64,000 nt of DNA from Robiginitomaculum sp. GTDB taxonomy: Bacteria > Pseudomonadota > Alphaproteobacteria > Caulobacterales > Maricaulaceae. The first letter of the stretch is position 1; the number at the start of each line of letters is the position of its first letter. The position numbers and the translations under genes were made by a program. The DNA lies in NCBI GenBank assembly GCA_002733605.1, contig NVWK01000001.1:62001-126000 (forward strand), written 5' to 3'. The notes under the pieces are model-generated. The model did no database searches and was not told the DNA's origin. It was given only the letters and a program-made list of their open reading frames with translations. Positions 45,998 to 55,201 of this stretch are shown here, piece after piece.

Positions 45998-47111
45998 ACA
46001 GCGCATCCTGACCCATATCAAAGACAATGGCCCGATGAGCATCGCGGCCTATATGAGCTGGTGCCTGCTTGACCCAACCCAAGGCTATTACCCAACCCGC
46101 GATCCCTTGGGCGTGGACGGAGATTTCATCACGGCCCCTGAAATCAGCCAGATGTTCGGTGAAGTTTTGGGGCTCTGGCTGATCAATGCATGGCGCAGCA
46201 TGGGCGCACCCGAAACTGTGCAATTGGTAGAGTTTGGCCCCGGTCGCGGGATCATGATGTCCGATATTTTACGTTCGGCACGACTGGACAAAGATTTTCA
46301 CAAAGCGATTGATCTCAATCTCATCGAAACCTCCAGCGCACTGGAAGCCAAACAAGCCGAGCAACTTGGCGCGAGCGGCGTACCCGTACGCTGGGTCACG
46401 GCCCTCACAGACGTCCCAGAAGGCCCGACCCTGGTTATCGGCAACGAGTTTCTGGATTGCCTCCCCATCCGTCAGTTCATCATGAAAGACCGCTTCAAAG
46501 GCGCAGGCGGCTGGCACGAACGCTATATCGATATACACCCCAAAAACTCAAAAAAACTGGTCTATAGCATCGCCCAAGCCCCAATATCGGCCGCAGACCA
46601 AGCCCTGCTCCCAACCAATACACCCGAACCAAAAACCGATGATTTGCTAGAAATGAACCTAGGCCTAGCCCAAATCACCGAAGCCTTACGCACACGGTTT
46701 GCCGTCCATCCCGGCGCGGCGCTCTTTATAGACTACGGCCCGGAGGAAACGGAATTTGGCGACACATTTCAGGCCCTAAAAAAACACGAGAAGGTCTTCC
46801 CGCTCGATGAACCCGGATTTGCAGACCTGACCGCCCGCGTTGATTTTGCAGCCCTTCGTGAAAATGTCCTGAATAATGCTGGTGCAGAACTTGATGTCTA
46901 TGGCCCCTGCCCACAAGGTTCGTTCCTGTCCCGCCTCGGTATAGAAGTCCGCGCCGTGACCCTGTCGCGGGCCTCGAGCACCGCAAAAGCAAAAGTCGCC
47001 CGACAACTCCACCGTCTTACCGACACGGACGAAATGGGAACCCTGTTCAAAGCCATCGCTCTGCAATCGAAAGGCTTAGCCGCCCCGCTTGGGTTTACGG
47101 ACACCACATGA
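45984..47111 (+). CDS. SAM-dependent methyltransferase of MidA/NDUFAF7 family
   Basis: About 375 residues, homologous to NDUFAF7 (MidA), which methylates an arginine of complex I subunit NDUFS2 in mitochondria. The SAM site is V-E-F-G-P-G-R-G, with the start P-M-S-I-A-A-Y-M and the G-N-E-F-L-D motif. In bacteria the target is unproven. ATG at 45984 lies in the end of lgt, and the stop overlaps pgeF by 4 bp. Confidence 0.93.
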   Translation: MPTLKQRILTHIKDNGPMSIAAYMSWCLLDPTQGYYPTRDPLGVDGDFITAPEISQMFGEVLGLWLINAWRSMGAPETVQLVEFGPGRGIMMSDILRSARLDKDFHKAIDLNLIETSSALEAKQAEQLGASGVPVRWVTALTDVPEGPTLVIGNEFLDCLPIRQFIMKDRFKGAGGWHERYIDIHPKNSKKLVYSIAQAPISAADQALLPTNTPEPKTDDLLEMNLGLAQITEALRTRFAVHPGAALFIDYGPEETEFGDTFQALKKHEKVFPLDEPGFADLTARVDFAALRENVLNNAGAELDVYGPCPQGSFLSRLGIEVRAVTLSRASSTAKAKVARQLHRLTDTDEMGTLFKAIALQSKGLAAPLGFTDTT

Positions 47112-47887
47112 ACACACCGCCCTTCAAAACAAGCCCCGTCCTTGAAAGCGCTAAAGGTATCACCCACGGTTTCTTCAGTCGGCACGGCGGCATCTCCGAA
47201 GGTATTTACACCAGTTTAAACACAGGTCCCGGCTCCGACGACACACCCAAACACATTACTGAAAACCGCAAACGGGTCGCCGCCGCCCTTGGTACAGACG
47301 CACCAAGACTTCTCTCCGTCCACCAATGCCACACCACCGATGTCATAACCGCGCTTGAACCTTGGCATCCAGATAACAACCCCAAGGCAGACGCCATTGT
47401 GACCAATATACCCGGCATCGCCTGCTCGGCCCTGTCCGCCGATTGCGCCCCCGTTTTGCTGGCCGACCCTGTCGCTCGCGTGATTGGCGCCGCCCATGCC
47501 GGCTGGCGCGGCGCACTTAACGGGATCACGGATACGACAATTGAAGCCATGGTCACCCTTGGTGCACAGCCTGAAAACATATGCGCCGTCATAGGCCCCT
47601 GCATCAGTTCTCAACATTTTGAGGTTGGGCCGGAATTTGTCGCCGCGTTTATTGCCGAGCATCAAAACACGGCCAAATTATTTCGCAAAGGGCGAGGCGA
47701 TCGATCCTATTTCGACATAAAAACCTATCTTGTACGCAAATTATTACGGGCAGGCATACGCACAGCCCAAACCCTTCCAGATTGCACTTATGAACAAAAT
47801 CAGGACTATTTCAGCTATAGGTATAACACCCACAATGCCACCACCGATTATGGGCGAAATATATCTGCAATTATGATCGATTTATGA
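47108..47887 (+). CDS. pgeF: laccase-domain (YfiH/LACC1) purine nucleoside phosphorylase
   Basis: A 259-residue multi-copper-oxidase-like single-domain protein of the YfiH/PgeF family, whose human homologue LACC1 is a purine nucleoside enzyme; in bacteria it corrects peptidoglycan precursor errors (PgeF). The zinc-site residues lie in G-F-F-S-R-H-G-G, the C-x-D-C-A-P segment (S-A-D-C-A-P-V) and A-H-A-G-W-R. Typical length. It starts on the last base of the midA stop. Confidence 0.92.
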   Translation: MNTPPFKTSPVLESAKGITHGFFSRHGGISEGIYTSLNTGPGSDDTPKHITENRKRVAAALGTDAPRLLSVHQCHTTDVITALEPWHPDNNPKADAIVTNIPGIACSALSADCAPVLLADPVARVIGAAHAGWRGALNGITDTTIEAMVTLGAQPENICAVIGPCISSQHFEVGPEFVAAFIAEHQNTAKLFRKGRGDRSYFDIKTYLVRKLLRAGIRTAQTLPDCTYEQNQDYFSYRYNTHNATTDYGRNISAIMIDL

Positions 47888-47967
47888 ATAGTTTGGCTTT
47901 CACAAAACCATCTTCTCTGTTAAGCACGGCCCAAATAGCCAAAGTCCATATTGTATAGGTGATTGCA

Positions 47968-48909
47968 ATGAAACTTCTCAGTGGTACATCCAGTCTTGAA
48001 CTTGGCAATAAAATTGCCGACGTACTCGACATCCCCCTTATAAAAGTAAATATAGAACGGTTTCGAGATCAAGAAATCTTTGTTCGCATTAACGAAAATG
48101 TGCGCGGCGAAGACATCTTCATCATCCTCTCGACCTCGGCACCGGCAAATGACCATTTGATGGAACTTCTGATCCTTATAGACGCGCTCATGCGCGCCTC
48201 CGCCGAACGGATTACAGCGGTCATTCCCTATTTTGGCTATGCCAGACAAGACCGTAAATCCGGGGGGCGCACACCGATTTCAGCCAAACTTGTTGCCAAT
48301 CTCATCACCAAAGCCGGTGCAGACAGAGTTCTCACCCTTGATCTCCATGCCGGGCAAATTCAGGGATTTTTTGACATCCCAACCGACAATCTGTTCGGGC
48401 AACCGGTTTTCGAAGCCGATATCAAAAGCGAATACACCCGCAAGGAACGTGCAGACATCATGTTTGTCTCCCCTGACACAGGCGGTGTGGTAAGAACCCG
48501 CGCCCTTGCCAAACGCTTTGAAGCCGACATTGCCATTGTTGACAAACGCCGCCCGAAAGCGGGCGAATCAGAGGTCATGAATATTATTGGTGACGTGGAA
48601 GGCCGCTCCTGCATCCTGCTGGACGACATTGTCGATAGTGGCGGCACATTGTGTAACGCGGCAAAAGCCCTGATGGAGAGTGGTGCCAAAGATGTCACCG
48701 CCTACATCACCCACGGTGTCCTCTCCGACCCTGCTGTCGAGCGCATCACTAATTCCGTGATGAAAGAGGTGGTCATCACCGACACAATTACTCAGCCGGA
48801 CGCCGTTAAAACGTGTAAAAAAATCCGCACAGTCTCCGTCTCCAACCTCTTGGGCGAAGCCATCCGGCGCATCTCAAATGACGAGAGTGTCAGCAAATTA
48901 TTTGACTAG
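47968..48909 (+). CDS. prs: ribose-phosphate pyrophosphokinase
   Basis: Makes PRPP for nucleotide, histidine and NAD synthesis. At 313 residues it has the class I features: S-x-x-L at the N-terminus, [10 protein letters not shown], the D-L-H-A-x-Q-I-Q-G-F-F segment (here [10 protein letters not shown]), V-D-K-R-R and the PRPP loop [13 protein letters not shown] at 47968 follows AGGTGA. It is followed by about 240 bp holding the rplY promoter. Confidence 0.96.
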   Translation: MKLLSGTSSLELGNKIADVLDIPLIKVNIERFRDQEIFVRINENVRGEDIFIILSTSAPANDHLMELLILIDALMRASAERITAVIPYFGYARQDRKSGGRTPISAKLVANLITKAGADRVLTLDLHAGQIQGFFDIPTDNLFGQPVFEADIKSEYTRKERADIMFVSPDTGGVVRTRALAKRFEADIAIVDKRRPKAGESEVMNIIGDVEGRSCILLDDIVDSGGTLCNAAKALMESGAKDVTAYITHGVLSDPAVERITNSVMKEVVITDTITQPDAVKTCKKIRTVSVSNLLGEAIRRISNDESVSKLFD

Positions 48910-49007
48910 AATTTTAGCGAAAAAGCGAAGACCGTAGAAAAAGAACGGCGGAGCAAAACTGCACACTTTAAATACTGCCTTCCTTTAAGATTTCGCATAT
49001 CTAGTGC

Positions 49008-49036
49008 TTGCGCTCTGCCTCACAATCCACTATATA
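49008..49036 (+). promoter_or_regulatory. candidate promoter of rplY
   Basis: TTGCGC (49008-49013) and TATATA (49031-49036), spaced 17 nt, lie about 115 nt upstream of rplY. The form fits an alphaproteobacterial housekeeping promoter (CTTG near -35, TATA-like -10). The leader from about 49043 to 49150 is non-coding, with a short imperfect inverted repeat around 49075-49105. Confidence 0.5.
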
Positions 49037-49150
49037 ACGCGCACGAAATTCAAAGCACAGCTTGGAAATGACGGTGCCGCCCAGCATTCTGGACTTGAGG
49101 CGGCCATTTCATGAAGTGTGAAGCAAGGTGAAAGCCTAAAGGACAAGAAA

Positions 49151-49801
49151 ATGGCAGATATTATTCTAAACGTTGATGTACGCGAACAAGTTGGTACAGG
49201 TAACGCACGCGCAGTTCGTCGTGCAGACATGGTTCCCGGTATCATTTATGGCGGCGGCGAAGACCCTGTATCAATTTCACTGAAAAAAAACGAAGTGTTG
49301 AAAGCGATCAACACCGGTCAGTTTATTGCCAAAATGGTCAAACTTTCCCACAAAGGCAAAGAACAGTTCGCCATTACCCATGACATTCAGTTCCACCCCG
49401 TTAAAGATACACCACAACATGTGGATTTCTACCGCGTGAAAGAAGACACCGTCATCACCGTAGAAGTAAAAACCCATTTCATTGGCGAAGAAGAATGCCC
49501 TGGCCTGAAACAAGGCGGCACATTGAACGTGGTACGGTATACAATCGAAGTAAACTGCCCTGCCGGTAGCATTCCTGAATCCATTGAGGTTGATCTCAGT
49601 GAACTTGAAATGGGCGATTCAATACATATTTCCGCGCTAAAACTTCCTGAAGGCGTAACCTCTGCCATTACAGACCGTGACCCGACAGTTCTAACCGTTG
49701 TTGCAACACGCGGCGAAACCGAAGAGGAAGAAGGCGAAGGCGAAGAAACAGCTGAAGGCGAAGAAACAGCTGAAGCTGGTGAGACAGAAGGAGAAGCTTA
49801 A
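49151..49801 (+). CDS. rplY: 50S ribosomal protein L25 (CTC form)
   Basis: Binds 5S rRNA in the large ribosomal subunit. This is the long Ctc-type L25, with the N-terminal L25 domain (about residues 1-95) and the TL5-like C-terminal domain. After residue about 190 it ends in an acidic low-complexity tail rich in E, G and A. That tail includes an exact 18-bp tandem duplication at 49736-49771. ATG at 49151 follows AAAGGA. Confidence 0.93.
   Translation: MADIILNVDVREQVGTGNARAVRRADMVPGIIYGGGEDPVSISLKKNEVLKAINTGQFIAKMVKLSHKGKEQFAITHDIQFHPVKDTPQHVDFYRVKEDTVITVEVKTHFIGEEECPGLKQGGTLNVVRYTIEVNCPAGSIPESIEVDLSELEMGDSIHISALKLPEGVTSAITDRDPTVLTVVATRGETEEEEGEGEETAEGEETAEAGETEGEA
49736..49771 (+). repeat. 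18-bp tandem duplication in rplY tail
   Basis: Two exact adjacent copies of an 18-bp unit that encodes E-G-E-E-T-A, in frame. It sits in the acidic tail of L25 and could vary in copy number between strains. Confidence 0.9.
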
Positions 49802-49857
49802 TCAAGCTTCTCGACTGGCTTTTTTCAAAACAAAATTCCAAACCTACGGAGAGGCCA

Positions 49858-50463
49858 ATGTTATTAATTGTTGGCCTCGGCAATCCGGGTGAAAAATACA
49901 AAGGCAATCGTCACAATATCGGCTTCATGGCCGTAGATGCGATTGCCGAGTATCATCGGTTTGGCCCCGAAAAATCCAAATTCAATGGTGCGGTTCGTGA
50001 AGGTTTTCTCGAATCAGCCACAGGGCGAATGAAGGCGATCATCCTAAAACCCATGACCTTCATGAACGAATCAGGTCGTTCTGTACAAAAAGCAGCCCAG
50101 TTTTACAAAATGCCGTTGGATAAAATCATCGTCTTCCATGACGAACTTGATCTGGAAGCCGGTAAATTTCGCCTCAAAACCGGCGGCGGCATTGCCGGCC
50201 ATAACGGGCTTCGTTCCATCCGGCAAAATTTGGGCGCAGACTTCGTGCGCGCCCGCATCGGCATCGGCCATCCGGGCCACAAAGACAAAGTCCACTCCCA
50301 TGTCTTGTCCGATTTTGCCAAAGCCGATAAAGACTGGGTCAATGCACTCACCGACGCCTGCGCACGTGCTGCCGATTTACTGGCCATGGGCGAACACAAT
50401 AAATACCAAACCAAAGTCAATCATTTGGCCCCTGCGCCATCTGCAAAACCTCGCCGCAATTAA
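49858..50463 (+). CDS. pth: peptidyl-tRNA hydrolase
   Basis: Releases peptidyl groups from tRNAs that drop off ribosomes. The 201-residue protein has the L-L-I-V-G-L-G-N-P-G start, T-F-M-N-E-S-G (with the family's catalytic-region N), H-D-E-L-D and the G-H-N-G-L-R-S-I motif. rplY and ychF flank it, a usual alphaproteobacterial set. Confidence 0.96.
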   Translation: MLLIVGLGNPGEKYKGNRHNIGFMAVDAIAEYHRFGPEKSKFNGAVREGFLESATGRMKAIILKPMTFMNESGRSVQKAAQFYKMPLDKIIVFHDELDLEAGKFRLKTGGGIAGHNGLRSIRQNLGADFVRARIGIGHPGHKDKVHSHVLSDFAKADKDWVNALTDACARAADLLAMGEHNKYQTKVNHLAPAPSAKPRRN

Positions 50464-50475
50464 AAGGAATACATT

Positions 50476-51573
50476 ATGGGATTTAAGTGCGCCATTGTCG
50501 GCCTACCGAATGTAGGAAAATCCACCCTGTTTAACGCCCTGACCCAAACGGCGTCTGCACAAGCGGAAAACTATCCGTTTTGTACGATTGAACCCAATGT
50601 TGGTGAAGTCGCCGTCCCCGAATCCCGCTTGCCAATCATCGCAAAAATCGGCGGCTCGAAAGAGCAAATTCCGGCCCGTATGAACTTTGTCGATATTGCC
50701 GGCCTCGTACGCGGGGCTTCCAAAGGCGAAGGCCTTGGCAACCAATTCCTCTCCAACATCCGCGAAACCGACGCAATCGCCTATGTGTTACGCTGTTTTG
50801 ACGATGATGATGTCACCCATGTGGAAGGCAAAATCGACCCCCTCGCCGATTTGGACACCGTACAGACCGAACTTATGCTCGCCGACATGGAGAGCCTCGA
50901 AAAACGCAAACCGGCCCTCGAAAAAAAGGCCAAGACAGGCGATAAAGAGGCCATACAGACCCTCAACCTCATCGATCTGGCCATGACAGAGTTGAATGAA
51001 GGTCGCCCCGCCCGCAATGCGCAGATCAATGCTGATGATCGTCAAGCTTGGCGCATGTTACAACTCCTTACCGCAAAACCTGTCCTTTATGTAGCCAACG
51101 TAGACGAAGACAGCGCCGCCACCGGCAATGCTTACTCCAAAGTTGTTTTCGATCATGCAGAAGCAGAAGGCTCACAAGCCGTTGTTATTTCTGCACAAAT
51201 TGAAAGTGAAATTGCCCTGCTCTCCAACGAAGAACGTACCGACTTCCTTGAAGCCCTCGGCCTCGAAGAACCGGGCTTGAACCGTATGATCCAAACCGGG
51301 TATGCTCTATTGGACTTGCAAACCTATTTCACCGTCGGCCCCAAAGAAGCCCGCGCATGGACTTTCCACGAAGGCTGGAGTGCGCCGCGTTGCGCCGGCG
51401 TCATCCACACTGATTTCGAACGCGGCTTCATCCGCGCCGAAACCACCGCCTATGATGATTATGTCGAATTTGGCGGCGAACAAGGCGCCAAAGAAGCTGG
51501 TAAAGTCAGACAAGAAGGCAAAACCTACATCGTTAAAGACGGCGATATTCTGCACTTTAAATTCAACGTTTAA
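50476..51573 (+). CDS. ychF: redox-regulated ATPase YchF
   Basis: Obg-like GTPase family member that prefers ATP (365 aa). G1 is G-L-P-N-V-G-K-S-T, the switch region P-F-C-T-I-E-P-N, and the middle helical coiled-coil domain and C-terminal TGS domain (A-W-T-F-H-E-G and G-D-I-L-H-F-K) follow. A translation or ribosome link is general for the family. It is in an operon-like order with pth. Confidence 0.96.
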   Translation: MGFKCAIVGLPNVGKSTLFNALTQTASAQAENYPFCTIEPNVGEVAVPESRLPIIAKIGGSKEQIPARMNFVDIAGLVRGASKGEGLGNQFLSNIRETDAIAYVLRCFDDDDVTHVEGKIDPLADLDTVQTELMLADMESLEKRKPALEKKAKTGDKEAIQTLNLIDLAMTELNEGRPARNAQINADDRQAWRMLQLLTAKPVLYVANVDEDSAATGNAYSKVVFDHAEAEGSQAVVISAQIESEIALLSNEERTDFLEALGLEEPGLNRMIQTGYALLDLQTYFTVGPKEARAWTFHEGWSAPRCAGVIHTDFERGFIRAETTAYDDYVEFGGEQGAKEAGKVRQEGKTYIVKDGDILHFKFNV

Positions 51574-51584
51574 TCCCCCCTCCC

Positions 51585-51704
51585 CGCTCATTCCCGTGAC
51601 AACGGGAATCTAGGTTTTGGGGTGTATTGATGGGGATATGCTCGCACACTTATGGCTCCACAGTGCGGATGAAGAGCTGGATTCCCGTTGCCACGGGAAT
51701 GAGC
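51585..51704. repeat. paired palindromic repeat with altered stem
   Basis: Left unit 51585-51612 and right inverted unit 51677-51704, about 64 bp apart. The ends are the same as at 8218 (CGCTCAT, then a stem, then ATCTAG/ATCCAG), but the stem is TTCCCGTG/ACAACGGGAA rather than CCCCGC/GCGGGG. The arms differ at only two positions after inversion. It lies between ychF and the convergent oxygenase gene. Confidence 0.85.
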
Positions 51705-51726
51705 GGAGAGGTGGGAGTGGGTTTTC

Positions 51727-52728
51727 TTATTTGTAATGCCGCTCCGCCACATCTGGGTGCGCGCGTAGCCGGGTCTTTAGTACATTTTGTCCAAACACCG
51801 AAAATACAGGGTCATTCGGATCAGCGTTCTGCGTGCCCCTCGCCTGCGCCGCCAATTCTGGCGGGAGTGGCACAGGTGCAAACTTCGTTTCAAGTGTCGG
51901 ATTAAAGAAGAAAGCAATGCTATGACGGGTCAGACCACGCGGGGGGCTCACCACTCGGTGCTGAGTGGCGCGAAAATAACCATTGGTAGCGACTTGGAGC
52001 ATTTCACCGAGGTTCATAACGAAGGCGCCTTCCATAGGGGTAACGTCAATGATTTGACCGTCTATATCGACTTGCAGGCCGCCAATTTCGTCTTGCAGGA
52101 TGAAACTTAGCAGACCCGTGTCGTGATGCCATCCAACGCCCTGCCCCAGGCCCTCTGATACGCCCGCCTGTGCGTGATAGCGAATGAGTTTGAGGCGGGC
52201 ATCACCTTCGGGAACGAAGTTCGCGTCAAAATATTCACGGCTTTGTCCAAGCCCCACTGCCAATCCGCCCATAATCGCCTGACCAAGCCCCTGCATGGCG
52301 CGCATCCAATTAAGCACGACGGGCCGCATTTCCGGCAGAGCCTCTGGCCACTGGTTCGGGCCGCGTAGTTTAAGCCAGTCAGGGTCCCCCGGCTCAAAGC
52401 CGTGCGCCTCCCGCTCCATCCCGAAATCGATCTGGTCACGCCAGTCACGATTGCCGCCCGTACGTTCGTCCCCCAATATGGTATACCCACGAAAATGCGG
52501 GGAGTTGAGAATTTCAATCTGCTTGCGTTCTGCCAACGCCAAAGCAAAAAACTGCCGCGACATTTGCATCATTTGCGCATTATCCCGCGCCTCTATCCCG
52601 TGGCCAACCACATAACAAAATCCGGTCGTATGACACATTTCCCGAAGTCTATGGGCAAATGCGCGGCCTGCGCCTCCCTCTGGATTAGCCATAAAACCTG
52701 AAACATCAAGAACCGGTAATTTTGACAT
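51727..52728 (-). CDS. 2-oxoglutarate/Fe(II)-dependent oxygenase (isopenicillin N synthase family)
   Basis: A 333-residue non-heme iron oxygenase. Iron ligands are H201 and D203 (W-H-H-D-T-G) and H257 (T-Q-H-R-V), with the 2-oxoglutarate pair R268 and S270. The N-terminal segment of the DIOX_N type is present (P-V-L-D-V-S and G-F-C-Y-V-V-G-H-G). Substrate is unknown. ATG at 52728 starts a few bases after the MOSC gene stop, so they are likely one transcript. Confidence 0.9.
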   Translation of the reverse strand: MSKLPVLDVSGFMANPEGGAGRAFAHRLREMCHTTGFCYVVGHGIEARDNAQMMQMSRQFFALALAERKQIEILNSPHFRGYTILGDERTGGNRDWRDQIDFGMEREAHGFEPGDPDWLKLRGPNQWPEALPEMRPVVLNWMRAMQGLGQAIMGGLAVGLGQSREYFDANFVPEGDARLKLIRYHAQAGVSEGLGQGVGWHHDTGLLSFILQDEIGGLQVDIDGQIIDVTPMEGAFVMNLGEMLQVATNGYFRATQHRVVSPPRGLTRHSIAFFFNPTLETKFAPVPLPPELAAQARGTQNADPNDPVFSVFGQNVLKTRLRAHPDVAERHYK

Positions 52729-52732
52729 CAGC

Positions 52733-53557
52733 TCACGCCCCAGTCGAAACCATATCTCCAACACGAATCACGCCCAGTTGGCGCGGCACGGCGTTCATAC
52801 CAAAAATAACGCCGGGATTACGTGGATCCGTAGAACTCCGAAGCGTTTTGAGAGCCCGCAAAGGCTCCCGCCCCTGTTTTTCGCCCGTATTCTGGTCAAG
52901 AGTTGTCATCACACAACGCGCGCACGGCTTCACCAAATCTAAAACCACATCCCCGATGGTAAGCTGTGTCCACCCATCTTCTCCCCACGGCTCATCGCTT
53001 TGTATCACAATATTGGGACGAAACTGACGCATGGGCAAAGAAGCCTCCCCATTCGCCGAAATAAGCGTATTCAGTGCCTCGAGAGACGCCGTATTGGTCA
53101 CAAGCACTGGATACCCATCCGCAAAGCTCACAGGCGCTGGCGTGTGCGTCCAAGCCTCGTTCGCCAGCCGTTCGCTCGCCCCGTCCATAAAGACCAGTGC
53201 GACCGGTTTTTCCAGCCAGATAGACAACACATCATTTACACCCTGTGCAGCAATGGCAGTGTCAACTTGACTACGCCATACCTTCACGCTTTTACGGCAA
53301 GCTGGGTCGGGAAACCCGACAATAAGCGGCTCTCTATCCGGCCATGACAGGACAAGACCCATATCCGTAGTCTGTACATGCAATTGCGCCAATTTCGGGC
53401 TCTGCCTCTGGGTAATAAACATCCCCTCTGCATCCACCAGCATAAACCGGCGATCCCCCCTCAGTCCGCGTTGATGTACATCCACCGTTTGCAAATCAAC
53501 CCCATGCCCACTTTTCACAGGATAGATATGTAGGGATTTCACACTCATATTTGTCAT
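52733..53557 (-). CDS. MOSC domain-containing protein (YcbX-like)
   Basis: A 274-residue protein with an N-terminal MOSC beta-barrel (Y-P-V-K-S-G-H-G and G-L-R-G-D-R-R-F) and a C-terminal MOSC domain with a conserved C-A-R-C (K-P-C-A-R-C) that could carry molybdenum or a persulfide. Relatives reduce N-hydroxylated bases or amidoximes with a molybdenum cofactor. There is no iron-sulfur domain here. Starting at 53557 gives the usual N-terminus. Confidence 0.88.
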   Translation of the reverse strand: MTNMSVKSLHIYPVKSGHGVDLQTVDVHQRGLRGDRRFMLVDAEGMFITQRQSPKLAQLHVQTTDMGLVLSWPDREPLIVGFPDPACRKSVKVWRSQVDTAIAAQGVNDVLSIWLEKPVALVFMDGASERLANEAWTHTPAPVSFADGYPVLVTNTASLEALNTLISANGEASLPMRQFRPNIVIQSDEPWGEDGWTQLTIGDVVLDLVKPCARCVMTTLDQNTGEKQGREPLRALKTLRSSTDPRNPGVIFGMNAVPRQLGVIRVGDMVSTGA

Positions 53558-53573
53558 ATCACTTTATCTCGCT

Positions 53574-54407
53574 TCAATTTTTGGAAAGATCGTTATCTAT
53601 ATCGATCAGCAAAGTGTTTAAATTATGCATAAGCCCCTCATCAATAATACGCATATAGCCAAAAAATCTGGCAGGCTCATTCTTGCGAGGCTGTCCCAGA
53701 GAAAATGATCGCCCAACATGGATGCCTAAAATTACAGAAACACCATTCGCGTACACCGAAACAGGAGACCCGGACTGCCCCGGAACCGCGTCACAATCAT
53801 GGGCAATAAAACCAAGAAAAATCTCGCCCTGTAACCCGGCAATCTTTCTCGGCACAAGTTCACAGTCTTGAAGATTATAAGGCAAGCCAATCGCCCTAGA
53901 AAATTTCACGCGAAGGTGACGGGAAGCCATATTTGCAAATTCACCAGAAGATACAAAATCAGGAAGGCGGTATCGTACAAACCCGCCTTTTTTATTTTCT
54001 TTGAACACAATCACGGCCCAGTCACTCGGTGTGCCCGGTTGGTAATGTGGCGCAAATGCAATATGTCTTAATGTCTGCAGTTTTCCCTGTGCGTCGAGAA
54101 CGCTACAGGTTTTCAAAAGTTCACTAGGGTCACCCTCTAAACCATGCCCGGTAGTCAGAGCAATTTCATATCCCGGCAAGCGGGGCACCCCTTCTCCTGT
54201 GCGTAAGACGACGGCCCGCGTCTGTCTGAGTACATCCCCCAAACGACACCGTAACAATACGGAATTCCTGTTTTGGGCAAACAAAGCCTGTTCGCTTATT
54301 ATGTCATTGGCAACATCCTGAGCATACACGGGAGCCCCCCAAGCCTGCACACTCCAAAACAAAATGACACAAAACCATGCCAAAAATTGAGAGAAAAATC
54401 TAATCAT
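53574..54407 (-). CDS. secreted trypsin-like serine protease
   Basis: A 277-residue protein with a signal peptide (hydrophobic residues 4-22, then A-W-G-A) and a chymotrypsin-fold catalytic triad: H88 (T-T-G-H-G-L), D129 (S-D-W-A-V) and S212 (G-Q-S-G-S-P). In common trypsin-like enzymes the third motif is G-D-S-G, here G-Q-S-G, a mild change. It probably acts in the periplasm or outside. I cannot tell its substrate. ATG at 54407 has no strong ribosome site; 54422 is the alternative. Confidence 0.82.
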   Translation of the reverse strand: MIRFFSQFLAWFCVILFWSVQAWGAPVYAQDVANDIISEQALFAQNRNSVLLRCRLGDVLRQTRAVVLRTGEGVPRLPGYEIALTTGHGLEGDPSELLKTCSVLDAQGKLQTLRHIAFAPHYQPGTPSDWAVIVFKENKKGGFVRYRLPDFVSSGEFANMASRHLRVKFSRAIGLPYNLQDCELVPRKIAGLQGEIFLGFIAHDCDAVPGQSGSPVSVYANGVSVILGIHVGRSFSLGQPRKNEPARFFGYMRIIDEGLMHNLNTLLIDIDNDLSKN

Positions 54408-54462
54408 AATGCAATATGGCATGATTAAGCAAAATCGCCAATATTGCCAATATAAATAGCCC

Positions 54463-55110
54463 CTAAAGCCCAACCTTATCTGTGTCCGGCAATTCCCATG
54501 GCTCAATCAAAGCCTCGGCTTCCCAGTCCAAAAAATCTTCATCCGCCATCAGCTCGCTAATATAGGTATCCACCTTCGCAGAGCGCGGTATGTCATAAGA
54601 GACGAATCGCGTCGCATAAGGCGTGGAAAAAGCATCCGCGATACACCAGTCATCAAACAAGAACGGCCCATCGTGGCGGGCCAGACAGGTCTCCCACATC
54701 TCCGTCATTTTCTGCGCGTCCTCAAGACAGCTCTGCGGTAAATCCGTATTGGTACGTCTGCGTAAATTCATCGGCGCATGGGTACGAAGCGCCTCAAAAT
54801 CGCTTTGCATACGTTGGCACATTTCCAGTGCCTGTCTTTTATCCTGCGCGTCCTTCGGCCACAGATTGGGTACACACAAGGCGGCCCAATTGCTAATTTC
54901 CAAACTGTCGGGAATGATTTCCTCACCGACCCTTAACACCGGCACCGTTCCAGCTTCTGATAGCGTCAAAAGCTTGTCTTTAAACCCTGCCACATCAAGT
55001 TGGATTAAGGTCTCGGAAAACGGCAGTCCAGCCTTGCGCAACACCAGAAAGGGCCGTAGGGACCATGATGAATAATTCTTATTCCCGATATATAAAGTCA
55101 GTTCGTTCAT
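54463..55110 (-). CDS. glutathione S-transferase family protein
   Basis: A 215-residue GST-fold protein with a thioredoxin-like N-terminal domain (Y-I-G-N-K-N-Y-S-S-W-S-L-R-P, S-S at the glutathione site, T-V-P-V-L) and a helical C-terminal domain. Substrate unknown. A shared terminator separates it from petC, and it leads towards the trypsin-like gene. Confidence 0.9.
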   Translation of the reverse strand: MNELTLYIGNKNYSSWSLRPFLVLRKAGLPFSETLIQLDVAGFKDKLLTLSEAGTVPVLRVGEEIIPDSLEISNWAALCVPNLWPKDAQDKRQALEMCQRMQSDFEALRTHAPMNLRRRTNTDLPQSCLEDAQKMTEMWETCLARHDGPFLFDDWCIADAFSTPYATRFVSYDIPRSAKVDTYISELMADEDFLDWEAEALIEPWELPDTDKVGL

Positions 55111-55121
55111 ATGGGGAGCAT

Positions 55122-55155
55122 AAAAAAACCGCCGGCCAATGACCAGCGGTTTTTT
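55122..55155 (-). terminator. terminator downstream of petABC
   Basis: On the reverse strand, 55155 back to 55122 reads A-run, stem CCGC(T)GG, 7-nt loop and CC(G)GCGG followed by a T-run, with one mismatch in the stem. It lies 47 nt past the petC stop and can work in either direction, since both ends carry A/T runs. Confidence 0.75.
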
Positions 55156-55201
55156 AAATCATTTGAAGATTAAATCTCGGGTCAGTTCCCTAGATTTAAA
55201 C

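Noticed and set aside
51585..51704. intrinsic terminator for ychF
   Set aside because: The stems have no following T-run; better explained as repeat units, though they could still act on RNA stability.
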